The notes: generated from the sequence alone by a model not told the origin. A DNA stretch of 64,000 nucleotides from Candidatus Methanoliparum thermophilum (GCA_004212075.1 RXIF01000010.1:1-64000); one strand, 5' to 3'; counted from the first letter of the stretch, positions 35,981 through 45,803 are shown. A program made the numbers and translations.

Positions 35981-36886
35981 ATGAGTTTGAAATTAACACC
36001 GATACAAAGAGAGACTTTGATGGCCTTGATAACTCTACAGAGAAAGAAAGGCGAGGCAATTAGAGGAGAAGATATTGCCACATTTATAAAAAGAAACCCA
36101 GGAACAATTAGAAATCAGATGCAGACAATGAAGGCATTAGGTTTAGTGGATGGAGTTCCAGGTCCAAAGGGTGGATATAGAGCAAGAATAAAGGCATACG
36201 AAGCATTAGGTATAGATTTATTACCGGAAGAGGCTATAATAAAAGTACGGGTAAATAATAAATTGATAGAAGAGGTAAACGTAGAAGAGGTATCTTTCAC
36301 AACTGTAAGACATCCCAACATATGCAAAGCAGAGATACAAATATTGGGTAATATAGAGATATTTAAGATAGGTGATAAAATCACTGTTGGGCCAACCCCA
36401 GTAAATAAACTTCTTGTTAGTGGAGTAATAGAAGGGAAGGATGCTGTTAGTAATAAGATATTAATCGACGCCGAATATATAGAGACGTTGCCAAAACATC
36501 CAACAAAAGATTTTATGACCGAATTTGTGGTAGTAGAGGGTAACGTTACGATAAAAGATGTTGCATTAAAGATGAAAAATGAAAAATTATACGCGGTATC
36601 TGTTTTAGAGGAGGGAGAACTTAGAATTGTCTCAATAAAAGAGGTTTTTGCGGCAATTTTAGATGGCAGATCCGACGATAAGGTAGGATCTATCTCAAAC
36701 AAGGCAATAAATATAAATGCTGACGATCCTCTATATAGATCTATTACTAAGATCATAGAAGATCCTAATGCAATTGCTGCTTTAGTAAATAAGAACGATA
36801 GAAAAGTGGGAATTGTAAATAAGATCGTTATAGTGGATAGGCTTACAGACCATATAATTGAACTTCTTGGTAACAGTGTCGATTAG
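35981..36886 (+). CDS. HTH-CBS transcriptional regulator
   Basis: 301 residues. The N-terminal winged helix-turn-helix (TPIQRETLMALITLQRKKGEAIRGEDIAT, KRNPGTIRNQMQTMKALGLVDGVPGPKGGY) resembles Rrf2-like archaeal regulators. The middle is a beta-rich sensor-like domain with a cysteine (HPNICKAEIQILG), and the C-terminal third is a CBS pair (DVALKMKNEKLYAV; IVDRLTDHIIELL). It would bind DNA in response to an adenine nucleotide or another ligand. SD GGAGGT precedes the ATG. The 15-bp inverted repeat upstream suggests autoregulation. Confidence 0.85.
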   Translation: MSLKLTPIQRETLMALITLQRKKGEAIRGEDIATFIKRNPGTIRNQMQTMKALGLVDGVPGPKGGYRARIKAYEALGIDLLPEEAIIKVRVNNKLIEEVNVEEVSFTTVRHPNICKAEIQILGNIEIFKIGDKITVGPTPVNKLLVSGVIEGKDAVSNKILIDAEYIETLPKHPTKDFMTEFVVVEGNVTIKDVALKMKNEKLYAVSVLEEGELRIVSIKEVFAAILDGRSDDKVGSISNKAININADDPLYRSITKIIEDPNAIAALVNKNDRKVGIVNKIVIVDRLTDHIIELLGNSVD

Positions 36887-36934
36887 GTGGTAAGGTAATA
36901 TGTAAAAAAAATAAATAGGGCAATCATACTTCCT

Positions 36935-36955
36935 TATCTCTTCATCAGAGAGATA
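36935..36955. terminator. Hairpin between convergent HTH-CBS and serA genes
   Basis: TATCTCT and AGAGATA form a 7-bp stem with a 7-base loop in the 120-base convergent gap. T-rich sequence lies on either side. It could serve as a bidirectional transcription end; archaeal termination depends mainly on U-tracts, so the role is uncertain. Confidence 0.35.
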
Positions 36956-37006
36956 TAAATAGCATAAAAAGGCTGGTATTCTCTGCGATCGTTCCATTAC
37001 ATTATT

Positions 37007-38596
37007 TTATATAGAGACTAATATGGCATCATGGATTCCTTCTATCTTTCTTATCTCTTCAAGTATATGGTCAGGAACAGGGGAGTCCACGCTGAGAACC
37101 ATTATCGCTTCGCCTCTAGGTTTTTTTCTCCCCAGTTCCATGGCTGCTATATTTATATCTTCATCTCCCAGCAATTTCCCTATTTTTCCTACTATACTCG
37201 GTCTATCCGTATGATTGGAGATCAGCATATATTTTGATGGAATTACGTTTATCTTGAATCCGTCTATGCCTATTATCCTCTCCTCGCTCTTTCCAAATAT
37301 AGTACCGATAAGCACTTTTTTCATAGAGTCTGTCTCCACTTCTATTGTGATAGAATTGGTTAAATCCTCAATATCTTTGCTTTTTTCTTCTGAAATGTTT
37401 ATTCCTCTATTATTTGCGATAACCGGAGCATTTATTAGATTTACATGCTCATTCAAAATATTGGAAAATATACCAACCAACGCAGATTTGGTTATATATT
37501 CGGTATTATATCCGGCTATATCTCCTTTATAAATCATCTTCACTCGTAAAATAGTCCCATTTACCAATTGTGAAGCAATCTTTCCTAATTTTTCAGAAAG
37601 AGGAATATAAGGACGGATTACGACTATTGCATCCTTAGGTATTACAGGCATATTTACAGCATTCATCACTGGTTCGTTTTTTAATGCAGCTAGAACCTGG
37701 TTTGCTATAATAATAGCGACGTTCTTCTGTGCCTCGATTGTAGATGCAGCCAGATGGGGCGTGACAACGACTTCATCAAGATCCAAAAGAGGATTATTCT
37801 TAGGTGGCTCATTCACGAATACATCTAACGCCGCGCCTGCAACTATGCCATTTTTTATCGCTTTATATAAAGCAGTCTCATCTATTATTCCTCCTCGTGC
37901 ACAGTTGATAATACGAACACCTTTTTTCATTTTTCTGAACTCATTTTCTCCTATTAAACCCGTAGTTTTCTTGTTAAGAGGAACATGAACCGTTATAAAA
38001 TCTGAATCTTTCAATACTGTATCAAAATCAACCTTTAATCCGCCAGTTTTTTCAATATTTGCTGGAACTACGTATGGATCGTAGGCTATAACATTCATTC
38101 CTAATCCGTGAGCCATTTTAGCAACGTATGATCCTATCCTGCCAAACCCGATTATTCCTATTACCTTTTCTCTTACCTCAATACCGATAAAATCACTCTT
38201 CTTCCATTCTCCTTTTTTAACAGATGAATTGGCAAGCGGTATCTTTCTTGCTAGACTGAGAAGCATAGCTATCGTATGTTCTGCTGCAGAGATGGTGTTA
38301 CCCTCTGGTGCATTTATCACGATTATGCCTTTTGCAGTAGCTGTTTCCACATCGATATTATCCACACCAACACCTGCTCTACCAATAACTTTTAGTCTTT
38401 TTCCTCTGTTTATAATATCTTTTGTAACTTTAGTTCTGCTTCTTACCACCAATGCATCGTATCTATCTATTATCTCTAATAGTTCATCCTTTGTTATATT
38501 AGTTAAGACATCCAAGTTTGCATCTTTCTGCAATCTTTCTATACCTTCCTCAGATATACTGTCTGCCACCAAGATATTTGGATAATTAGGATCCAT
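37007..38596 (-). CDS. serA: D-3-phosphoglycerate dehydrogenase
   Basis: 529 residues, the long type with catalytic, intervening and C-terminal ACT domains. Oxidises 3-phosphoglycerate in the first step of serine synthesis. ALVVRSRTKVTKDII, the NAD loop VIGIIGFGRIGSYVAKMA, NCARGGIIDETAL and the catalytic histidine segment VVTPHLAAST are seen; the ACT domain ends with PSIVGKIGKLLGDEDINI. ATG 38596 is preferred to the in-frame TTG 38605. Third gene of a minus-strand run after rtcB and a radical SAM gene. Confidence 0.95.
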   Translation of the reverse strand: MDPNYPNILVADSISEEGIERLQKDANLDVLTNITKDELLEIIDRYDALVVRSRTKVTKDIINRGKRLKVIGRAGVGVDNIDVETATAKGIIVINAPEGNTISAAEHTIAMLLSLARKIPLANSSVKKGEWKKSDFIGIEVREKVIGIIGFGRIGSYVAKMAHGLGMNVIAYDPYVVPANIEKTGGLKVDFDTVLKDSDFITVHVPLNKKTTGLIGENEFRKMKKGVRIINCARGGIIDETALYKAIKNGIVAGAALDVFVNEPPKNNPLLDLDEVVVTPHLAASTIEAQKNVAIIIANQVLAALKNEPVMNAVNMPVIPKDAIVVIRPYIPLSEKLGKIASQLVNGTILRVKMIYKGDIAGYNTEYITKSALVGIFSNILNEHVNLINAPVIANNRGINISEEKSKDIEDLTNSITIEVETDSMKKVLIGTIFGKSEERIIGIDGFKINVIPSKYMLISNHTDRPSIVGKIGKLLGDEDINIAAMELGRKKPRGEAIMVLSVDSPVPDHILEEIRKIEGIHDAILVSI

Positions 38597-38623
38597 ATCA
38601 AACAACTCTGAATATTTTTTAAT

Positions 38624-39649
38624 TTAATTTTTACTTTGATGAGAATCTTCAAAATAATCTTTAATATACTCTCTCTCGACTTCTAATGCATCCCAAGTAG
38701 GATATACCTCGCTTATATATGCAATAACATTCTTATCTGCGAATAGAGATGCTACCCTTCTGAGAAGATACGCGTTCATATAAATCTTACCATCTACTTC
38801 TTCAAAAGGTAATCCTCCTATTATATCTTTTATATCCTTAATATCTCCCTCTATAACGCCTCTAACAATAGTACCATCCTCTGTAATAGATTCGTAACTT
38901 TTTACGATATTTTTTGCCGTTCTTATCAGTCTTCTACGTAGTTGAATCCCATCTTTAAACGCGGCCGTGCAGAAATTTATTGGAATCCTTCTTTTATATT
39001 TATCTATAATCTTATTTGCAAATTCGGTACTCTTTTTTGCAGATATACCGTTTTCGGTCTCTATCTGCATTTTTTTCATATTTATATAATTCGTCTCTGA
39101 AAACTCAAGTTCGTTCAGGTTCAAAAAGTCTATATCGAGGCATTTTATAATCTCAATGATCCTATTCTCCATAAATGGTAACGGTACGAGCGGCATTTCT
39201 ACTCCAACACATACTCCGGCATTTTTAAGATAGGATATGCCATCTCTATATCTTATTGGTTTATCCAAGATATGAAACCTTATCTCATCCAATCCGCTCG
39301 AACTTAGTTCATCAGCAACCTTTTTATCGATAACTTGGGTGGTATAGAGATGAATATGGTACTTCTTGCCGAATTCTCTCTTTAATAATTGTATATAGTA
39401 AATAGTCCTATCTAAGACTAATAACGGTTCTCCACCAGTTATACTTGCTCCTAACGCCCTCATCTTTACACTCTCATCCAATACGTCCTTATCACTATAG
39501 GCCGGTCTCTCGTTCGCATAAACAACATCTTTTTTAGACCTTTTTTCAGATAATGGGCAATAAAAACAGCATCTATTACATAGACCCGTGACAAATAGGA
39601 CCATCTTTGCCCCTTTAGCACATAACCTACATCCTTCAGCAGATCGCAT
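38624..39649 (-). CDS. Radical SAM protein, uncharacterised archaeal family
   Basis: 341 residues. The N-terminus has CRLCAKGAKMVLFVTGLC and then CNRCCFYCPLSEKR, giving the CxxxCxxC cluster motif of radical SAM enzymes, and TGGEPLLVLDRT as the SAM-binding GGEP motif. Similar to the pyruvate formate-lyase activating-enzyme-related group (COG2108-like). The extra CxxC at the start may hold another metal. It lies between rtcB and serA on the same strand (35 and 27 bases apart). Substrate unknown; a tRNA or protein target is possible given rtcB next door. Confidence 0.82.
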   Translation of the reverse strand: MRSAEGCRLCAKGAKMVLFVTGLCNRCCFYCPLSEKRSKKDVVYANERPAYSDKDVLDESVKMRALGASITGGEPLLVLDRTIYYIQLLKREFGKKYHIHLYTTQVIDKKVADELSSSGLDEIRFHILDKPIRYRDGISYLKNAGVCVGVEMPLVPLPFMENRIIEIIKCLDIDFLNLNELEFSETNYINMKKMQIETENGISAKKSTEFANKIIDKYKRRIPINFCTAAFKDGIQLRRRLIRTAKNIVKSYESITEDGTIVRGVIEGDIKDIKDIIGGLPFEEVDGKIYMNAYLLRRVASLFADKNVIAYISEVYPTWDALEVEREYIKDYFEDSHQSKN

Positions 39650-39684
39650 ATTATTGTATAATCTTTCTCATCAGCTTAGATATT

Positions 39685-41109
39685 TCATCCTTTAACTACC
39701 CCATAGGGCCTAATCTTAGCCACTTTTTTAGATATGCCCACAGAGTCCACAACATCGACGATATCATCGCTCAATTTATAAGCCAGTGGTGCTTCTTCTG
39801 CAAGAACAGAATCAGATACCGCTTTGGCTATGATCCCATGCTCCTTAAGTTCTTTTTTAACGTTCTCTCCACGATACTTTCTCTTAGCACTGCTTCTGCT
39901 TAACACTCTTCCAGATCCATGGCAGGTGCTTCCAAATGTCTCTTCCATCGCTCTATCCGTCCCTTTCAGAACGTAAGAATAAGTTCCCATACTTCCTGGA
40001 ATCAGCACAGGTTGTCCTATACTACGATATTCGATAGGTATATGCTCGTTATCTTTCGAAAACGCGCGTGTTGCCCCCTTTCTATGGACTATTACCCTCT
40101 TTTTCTTCCCGTCTACTATATGTTCTTCTATCTTTGCTATATTATGAGCAACATCATATACGATCTTCAAATCGTTATCTCCTAAAATTTTATCGAATAC
40201 TTCCCGCATCCAATGTGTTATTATCTGTCTGTTTGCCCATGCATAGTTGGCCGCTGCACACATAACTCCGTAATACTCCTCTGCCTCTTTGCTTCCTAAT
40301 GGGGCACAAGCGAGCTGTTTATCAGGAAGTTTTATACCGTATTTCTTAACGGCACTCGCAAACACCTCCAACTGATCCGTACAGATCTGGTGCCCGGCAC
40401 CCCTTGATCCCGTATGTATCATTATCGTGGTCATCCCTCTCTCTAAACCGAATACTTTAGACGCGTCCGTATCAAATATCTCTTCTACACATCCGATCTC
40501 TAAAAAATGATTACCAGATCCTAGAGTTCCTAATTGTGATAATCCTCTACTTATCGCCTTTTTGCTTACTTTATCCGAAGTTGCATCCTTCATACAACCA
40601 TTTTCTTCACAAAAATTTAAATCTCTTTCAGTGCCATATCCGTTAGAGACAGCCCATCTTGCCCCCTCTTCAAAGACTTTTTTCAGTTCATTGGCATCCA
40701 GCTTTAATCTTCCTTTTGAACCAACACCAGATGGTATCGTTTTAAATATATCTTCTATCAGCTGATCCAGTTTTAAAAGCAGGTCTTTCATAGGTATCTT
40801 AGTAACTAAAAGCCTAACACCACAATTTATATCAAATCCAACCCCGCCAGGGGATATTACTCCATCATTTCCATCCAAACCCGCAACGCCACCAATAGGA
40901 AAGCCATAACCTACGTGCATCTCAGGCATAGCAATTGAATATTTTAAAATACCAGGAAGTGTTGCCACATTAGCATTTTGTTTTATCGCGTCTGGCTCTA
41001 AATTCTTCATCAATTTTTCTGATGTATAAATCCTTCCCGGAACTCTCATCCCTTCAGTGTATCCGATAGGAACTTCCCATATATTATCCGTAATTTTTAT
41101 TAGATTCAT
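39685..41109 (-). CDS. rtcB: RNA-splicing ligase RtcB
   Basis: 474 residues. Joins tRNA exon halves by ligating 2',3'-cyclic phosphate to 5'-OH ends using GTP and manganese. GVGFDINCGVRLL (metal cysteine), GTLGSGNHFLEIG, MIHTGSRGAGHQI and the C-terminal STCHGSGRVLSR with its guanylylated-histidine region are visible. Start set at ATG 41109, which follows AGGTGAT by four bases; GTG 41118 lies inside the SD. No intein is present. Its activator, archease, is the next gene upstream. Confidence 0.96.
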   Translation of the reverse strand: MNLIKITDNIWEVPIGYTEGMRVPGRIYTSEKLMKNLEPDAIKQNANVATLPGILKYSIAMPEMHVGYGFPIGGVAGLDGNDGVISPGGVGFDINCGVRLLVTKIPMKDLLLKLDQLIEDIFKTIPSGVGSKGRLKLDANELKKVFEEGARWAVSNGYGTERDLNFCEENGCMKDATSDKVSKKAISRGLSQLGTLGSGNHFLEIGCVEEIFDTDASKVFGLERGMTTIMIHTGSRGAGHQICTDQLEVFASAVKKYGIKLPDKQLACAPLGSKEAEEYYGVMCAAANYAWANRQIITHWMREVFDKILGDNDLKIVYDVAHNIAKIEEHIVDGKKKRVIVHRKGATRAFSKDNEHIPIEYRSIGQPVLIPGSMGTYSYVLKGTDRAMEETFGSTCHGSGRVLSRSSAKRKYRGENVKKELKEHGIIAKAVSDSVLAEEAPLAYKLSDDIVDVVDSVGISKKVAKIRPYGVVKG

Positions 41110-41171
41110 TAAAATCACCTAGTTTTTAATCTTTTTCAAGATTATAATAAATTTTGAAAATCCTATAAATA

Positions 41172-41597
41172 TTAAACGTCAAGTACAACCTGACACGTGT
41201 AGATATTATTATCTCTCTTCACGTACAGATCATGAAGCGTTACAGCCTTTATCTCTATATCTATATAATGAGTATCTTTTACCGACTCGCCATATAATAT
41301 ACTATCCAGCGTATAACCATCCTTATCTCTAATTATACTTATTTCAAATTCAGAAAAAAGTTTGTTCTCACCATAAAATAAATATAAAAGCTCCGAAAGC
41401 CATTTATAAAGTAAAAAATCCAAATTTTCTGCTTTTATCTTAATATTCTGTCTCAACTCAATATTTATCTTATTCAAAGGAACTATAAGGTTAAACATCG
41501 CCTTTGCAGCATTAGCAAAACAATCTTCTAATGTTTTTCCATATGCTTTAAATTTTACATCAGCCGTATGATCCAGATAAATATAGTTATCATACAT
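41172..41597 (-). CDS. Archease, RtcB activator
   Basis: 141 residues. YIYLDHTADVKFKAYGKTLEDCFANAAKAMF at the N-terminus and LHDLYVKRD...YTCQVVLDV at the end are archease hallmarks; the acidic residues bind calcium or magnesium. Archease speeds RtcB turnover and guanylylation. It precedes rtcB by 62 bases on the same strand, the usual pairing. Divergent from the thermosome gene. Confidence 0.94.
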   Translation of the reverse strand: MYDNYIYLDHTADVKFKAYGKTLEDCFANAAKAMFNLIVPLNKINIELRQNIKIKAENLDFLLYKWLSELLYLFYGENKLFSEFEISIIRDKDGYTLDSILYGESVKDTHYIDIEIKAVTLHDLYVKRDNNIYTCQVVLDV

Positions 41598-41670
41598 ATT
41601 ATTATCATATATATAATCAGACTATTAAAAATTTATAAATGCTTGAATGTAGATGAGGAATGTGATCGAA

Positions 41671-41681
41671 AGTTTTATATA
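41671..41681 (+). promoter_or_regulatory. TATA box of the thermosome gene
   Basis: AGTTTTATATA preceded by CGAAA forms a strong BRE-TATA element about 42-52 bases before the ATG. GGAGGT stands 9 bases before the ATG as ribosome site. This is one of the clearest promoters in the window, in keeping with high chaperonin expression. Confidence 0.7.
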
Positions 41682-41722
41682 GAACAACTAACCAATCTTT
41701 AAACTAAAGGAGGTATAAGATT

Positions 41723-43369
41723 ATGGCACAGTTAGGAGGAATGCCAATATTAGTTTTAAAAGAGGGGACTGAGAGAAGAAGAGGGAAAGATGCTCAGTCC
41801 GGAAACATAATGGCGGCTAAAGCCGTGGCAGAAGCCGTTAGAACTACGTTAGGTCCTAAAGGTATGGACAAGATGATCGTCGATTCGTTAGGCGATGTGA
41901 CCATCACTAACGATGGGGCAACTATACTTAAAGAGATGGATATAGAACATCCTGCAGCCAAGATGATGGTAGAGGTCGCCAAGACACAGGATGATGAGGT
42001 AGGCGATGGTACTACTACTGCAGTTGTATTAGCCGGTGCTTTGCTGAAAGGAGTAGAAGAGTTGCTTAACCAGGATATCCACCCAACTACAATCTCTAAA
42101 GGTTTTAGGTTGGCAGCAAACAAATGTTATGAGATCCTGAATGAGATTGCAACGGATATCTCCAAAGATGACAAAGAGTTGTTGAAAAAGATTGCATTAA
42201 CATCGTTAACCGGAAAAAGTGCTGGAATGGCATCAGAAGCTATCTCAGGTTTATGTGTTGATGCTGTATTAGCAGTAGAAGAGAACGGGTCGGTAGATGT
42301 CGATAATATTAATATAGAAAAGAAAGAAGGCAAAGAAATAGAAGATAGCATACTTGTAAATGGTTTAGTAATAGACAAAGAGGTCGTACATACAGAAATG
42401 CCGAAAAAAGTTAAGGATGCAAAAATAGCTCTTGTAGATTCCTCATTAGAGATCGAAAAGACCGAAATGGATGCAAAGATACAGATAACATCTCCTGAGC
42501 AGATGCAGGCGTTTCTTGATGAAGAGGAGAAGATCTTAAAGAAGATGGTTGATAAGATCGTCTCATCCGGTGCTAACGTCTTGTTCTGTCAGAAAGGTAT
42601 AGACGATCTTGCACAGCATTACCTGGCAAAAAATGGAATATTGGCAGTTAGACGTGTAAAGAAGAGTGATATGGATAAATTGTCAAAAGCCACCGGTGCT
42701 AAGATCGTATCAAATATACAAGAGATAGCATCTGAAGATTTAGGTTATGCTGGATTGGTAGAAGAGAGGAAGATTGGTGATGACAAGATGGTCTTCGTTG
42801 AAGATTGTAAGAATCCCAAGGCAGTATCGTTGCTATTGAGAGGATCAACCGAGCACATTTTGGATGAGCTTGAGCGAGGTGCCAATGATGCACTTCATGT
42901 GATTGCTGCTGTAATAGAGGATACAAAGATTGTATGCGGTGGTGGTGCTACAGAGATAGAGCTATCTTTGAGGTTGAAGGATTACGCTCCATCTGTTGGA
43001 GGTAGAGAACAGCTTGCCATAGAAGAGTTCGCCAAAGCATTAGAGGTTATACCGAGAACTCTGGCAGAAAACACCGGATTGGATCCTATAGACGCGCTCG
43101 TTGAACTCAGAAAAGCACATCAAGAGGGTAAGAAGACATACGGCCTCGATCTTGATACAGGTAAGGCTAAAGATATGGTAGAAGCTGGTGTTATAGAACC
43201 ATTGCGTATCAAGACACAGGCAATAAGCTCTGCATCCGAGGTTGCAACGATGATAATAAGAATAGACGATGTCATTGCTTCCAAGAAAGGTGGAGCAGAG
43301 ATGCCTCCAGGTGGAGGAATGCCTCCAGGTGGCGGAATGCCTCCAGGTGGCGGAATGGGTATGTACTAG
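41723..43369 (+). CDS. thsA: Thermosome (group II chaperonin) subunit
   Basis: 548 residues, standard length. Folds cytosolic proteins in a double-ring ATP-driven chamber. [28 protein letters not shown], the ATPase [15 protein letters not shown], and [13 protein letters not shown] are all intact. The C-terminus carries three tandem MPPGGG units ending in GMGMY, a GGM-type tail lining the cavity; in DNA these are 18-bp direct repeats. Single-gene transcript with a strong TATA box and a terminator-like hairpin after the stop. Confidence 0.97.
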   Translation: MAQLGGMPILVLKEGTERRRGKDAQSGNIMAAKAVAEAVRTTLGPKGMDKMIVDSLGDVTITNDGATILKEMDIEHPAAKMMVEVAKTQDDEVGDGTTTAVVLAGALLKGVEELLNQDIHPTTISKGFRLAANKCYEILNEIATDISKDDKELLKKIALTSLTGKSAGMASEAISGLCVDAVLAVEENGSVDVDNINIEKKEGKEIEDSILVNGLVIDKEVVHTEMPKKVKDAKIALVDSSLEIEKTEMDAKIQITSPEQMQAFLDEEEKILKKMVDKIVSSGANVLFCQKGIDDLAQHYLAKNGILAVRRVKKSDMDKLSKATGAKIVSNIQEIASEDLGYAGLVEERKIGDDKMVFVEDCKNPKAVSLLLRGSTEHILDELERGANDALHVIAAVIEDTKIVCGGGATEIELSLRLKDYAPSVGGREQLAIEEFAKALEVIPRTLAENTGLDPIDALVELRKAHQEGKKTYGLDLDTGKAKDMVEAGVIEPLRIKTQAISSASEVATMIIRIDDVIASKKGGAEMPPGGGMPPGGGMPPGGGMGMY

Positions 43370-43371
43370 AT

Positions 43372-43410
43372 GGAGAGTTGTTTCCTCTCCTTTATTTATT
43401 TTGCTTTTTT
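43372..43410 (+). terminator. Terminator after the thermosome gene
   Basis: GGAGAG and CTCTCC form a 6-bp G/C-rich stem with a 7-base loop at 43372-43390, followed by TTTATTTATTTTGCTTTTTT. A stem plus T-tract at this position just after the stop fits transcript ending. Confidence 0.55.
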
Positions 43411-43497
43411 ACTCATCGCCGAGAAGTCCCCTTGTGATATGGAGGATGAGAGGCGGAAAAAGGGAAAAGTATATAAAAGTAGTAGAATAATGTATTA

Positions 43498-43593
43498 TGT
43501 ATGTACCGATGGGATAGAGGGAATTTACGCTTGTTGAGATCGAGTCTGGTCGATGAATCAAGAAGCTCTTTCTGTTAGGGAGGAGTAGTCCAC
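43498..43593 (+). mobile_element. Solitary IS200/IS605-like right end (possible omega-RNA remnant)
   Basis: The stretch ending GATGAATCAAGAAGCTC, a 7-bp stem (43566-43572 with 43579-43585, G-U pairs included) and AGTAGTCCAC closely resembles the 3' end of archaeal IS200/IS605 elements, which encodes the tnpB C-terminus and guide RNA. A frame at 43501-43578 ends in ESRSSFC-stop, like a TnpB C-terminal tail. No tnpA or tnpB is present. A strong TATA sequence (GTATATAAAA, 43469-43478) lies about 25 bases upstream of 43498, so a small RNA could be made from it. The rest of the 264-base gap has no gene. Confidence 0.5.
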
Positions 43594-43633
43594 TAACAAG
43601 GTATATCAATAAAAAGAGCAAAAGAAGAATAGA

Positions 43634-45337
43634 ATGCAATTCTTTAGAGTTGGTATAGCTCAGATTGATAGTACGGTAGGAGACCTTGAAGGCAATACTA
43701 TAAAGATATTAAACGGCATAGATCGGGCACGAAGATTTGGTGTTGATCTCTTAACCTTCCCGGAACTTGCAATATCAGGATATCTTCCAGAAGATCTGGT
43801 GTATAGATCGGAATTTATAGATAAAGAGTTGAGATCGTTGGATGATATTATAAACCATTCCGATAATATTACGTTAGTAGTCGGTCTCGTCGATATTGAT
43901 AAGAAGAATGACAGCCTTTACAATGCTGCTGCCATCGTTCATAATAAAAAACTGGCTGGCATGTACCATAAGAGGAGATTATCATTATTTGGAAAGTATG
44001 ATGAGAGTTATTATTTTAAAAAAGGTGAACAAGGCTCTATCTATCAGATATCAGGTGTGCCTGTCGGTATCAGCATAGGTAACGATCTGTTATCGTATAT
44101 TAGCTATAATCGGGCAAAAGTCATCGTAAATATAAGCTCCTTTCCTTACTATATAGGAGAGACGGCTACCAGGGAGAATATATTGATGGCACGTGCCAAA
44201 GATAGTATATCAGTAATACTCAATAGCAACATGGTCGGTGGACAGGACGGGATTATATTTGACGGATATAGTAAAATAATAGATGAAGATGGGAGAATAA
44301 TTGCAAAAGGACGACAATTTGACGAAGATTTTATCGTTGCAGACATAGACATAGATAAAATATCTAAAAAAAGGATGTATAGTCTTGAAAAGCGAATAAC
44401 AGGAGACGGTGATCTCACTTTTAAAATGATATCAGATGCCCCAATAATTTTGGATAAACCTAAAATACAGAGTAGGGATGATGAAAGGGAGATAGAAGGT
44501 TTATCATCGATAGGAGAGATATACAATGCATTGGTCTTAGGAACTAAGGACTATGTTATTAAAAACGGGTTTAAAAAGGTAGTTCTGGGTTTGTCTGGAG
44601 GAATAGATTCCAGCCTTGTCGCGACTATTGCCGTCGATGCTATTGGTAATGATAACGTCATAGGGGTAATGATGCCATCGGTATATACTTCATTACAGAG
44701 CCTAAACGATGCAAAAACTATTGCCAATAACCTTGCAATTGAATTGCTGGAGATACCGATAGATAAGATTTATAAAGAGTACTTAGACCAGATGGAGCCT
44801 TATTTTAAAGATTATGAGAAAGATAAAACTGAAGAGAATATACAATCCCGTATAAGAGGGAATCTGCTTATGGCGTTATCGAACAAGTTCGGTTGGTTGG
44901 TCCTGTCAACGGGTAACAAGAGCGAGGCGGCTGTTGGTTATACTACGCTCTATGGAGATATGGCTGGCGGATTCTCAGTAATAAGCGATGTATATAAGAG
45001 TATGGTGTATAAATTGGCAGATTACAGGAACAGTATAAAAAAAGTGATACCAGATTCTATACGGGAGAAAGAACCGTCTGCAGAGTTAAGCGATGGACAA
45101 AAGGATACGGATATTTTACCGCCTTACGATGTTTTAGATCCTATCTTAATAGCATATTTAGATGAGGGTAAAAGCGTGGAGGATATTATCAGGATGGGAT
45201 TTGAGCGGGATACAGTAAGATTGGTCGTTGATTTGATAAGGAAAAACGAATTCAAGAGGAGGCAGGCACCAATAGGCATAAAGATAACAAGAAGGGCTTT
45301 AAGAATGCCTCTGACCAACAGGTTTAAAGAGTTTTGA
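43634..45337 (+). CDS. nadE: NAD synthetase with N-terminal nitrilase domain lacking the catalytic cysteine
   Basis: 567 residues: nitrilase/glutaminase domain (1 to about 260) and NAD synthetase domain with PP-loop LGLSGGIDSSLVATIAVDAI. It amidates deamido-NAD. In the glutaminase domain Glu44 (FPELAISGY) and Lys113 remain, and VNISSFPYYIGE is recognisable, but the usual ICED motif reads IGND at 148-151, so the nucleophilic Cys is Gly149 and the following Glu is Asn150. Glutamine use should be lost and free ammonia or another donor used. NAD-domain residues such as STGNKSEAAVGYTTLYGDMAG look intact. Pairs with nadC at 23.3 kb. Confidence 0.93.
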   Translation: MQFFRVGIAQIDSTVGDLEGNTIKILNGIDRARRFGVDLLTFPELAISGYLPEDLVYRSEFIDKELRSLDDIINHSDNITLVVGLVDIDKKNDSLYNAAAIVHNKKLAGMYHKRRLSLFGKYDESYYFKKGEQGSIYQISGVPVGISIGNDLLSYISYNRAKVIVNISSFPYYIGETATRENILMARAKDSISVILNSNMVGGQDGIIFDGYSKIIDEDGRIIAKGRQFDEDFIVADIDIDKISKKRMYSLEKRITGDGDLTFKMISDAPIILDKPKIQSRDDEREIEGLSSIGEIYNALVLGTKDYVIKNGFKKVVLGLSGGIDSSLVATIAVDAIGNDNVIGVMMPSVYTSLQSLNDAKTIANNLAIELLEIPIDKIYKEYLDQMEPYFKDYEKDKTEENIQSRIRGNLLMALSNKFGWLVLSTGNKSEAAVGYTTLYGDMAGGFSVISDVYKSMVYKLADYRNSIKKVIPDSIREKEPSAELSDGQKDTDILPPYDVLDPILIAYLDEGKSVEDIIRMGFERDTVRLVVDLIRKNEFKRRQAPIGIKITRRALRMPLTNRFKEF

Positions 45338-45397
45338 TTTTTTCTATTTTTGTGAGATTAGCATATTTTTAAATATCTTTGTATTTAACATGAAGAT

Positions 45398-45616
45398 ATG
45401 AAAAAAAGTTTAAAAAACCTCTTCAAAGAGGAAGAAGCGATGACCATAATCGGATCTTGCTTAGGTTTCTTACCAGGCTTATCTTGTCCGTGTTGTTGTT
45501 GTTGTGGTCTTACAAGTTGTATAGGCGGATTGATGGGATTACAGGCAGATATGCGTTATATTTCTGCTCTTGTGGCAAGATGGATCGATCTTGCATTCGC
45601 ACCGTTCTATCGATGA
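45398..45616 (+). CDS. Cysteine-rich mini-protein A, first of an array
   Basis: 72 residues with eight cysteines, five of them consecutive (C32-C36), plus C21, C30 and C41. The N-terminus MKKSLKNLFKEEEAM is basic then acidic, sharing the [FL]-x-[ED]-E-x-A-[ML] pattern with two other array members; A14 falls at the same position as in mini-protein B. The middle is hydrophobic and glycine-rich; the end reads FAPFYR. A TATA-like TTTTTAAATA lies about 25 bases before the ATG, so the message may be leaderless. No family recognised. Could be a membrane or disulfide-rich structural peptide, a metal binder or a modified peptide precursor. Confidence 0.65.
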   Translation: MKKSLKNLFKEEEAMTIIGSCLGFLPGLSCPCCCCCGLTSCIGGLMGLQADMRYISALVARWIDLAFAPFYR

Positions 45617-45803
45617 TCTGTTTTAAATTTTAACTATGGTTCATAGGTGGTCTACATAATAACAAAGTGGTCCAGGTATATTCATAAGTGTCCCATACTT
45701 GGTTCAGTGCTGGTTCAGCAGGGGTCCACTCTACCCCCTCTCTTTTTGTAGTATTCCAGTAATTGGGACAACCTTTAGATACGCATAAAAGGATAGTATA
45801 TGA

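Noticed and set aside
36115-36756. 213-residue frame on the minus strand within the HTH-CBS gene
   Set aside because: Shadow frame; the plus strand has clear domains and a ribosome site.
37007-41597. Intein or split gene in rtcB
   Set aside because: The protein is of normal length with continuous RtcB motifs; no splicing-domain signature.
43297-43366. Repeats at the 3' end of the thermosome gene as a mobile or CRISPR-like repeat
   Set aside because: They encode the MPPGGG tail of the chaperonin, a normal low-complexity protein end.
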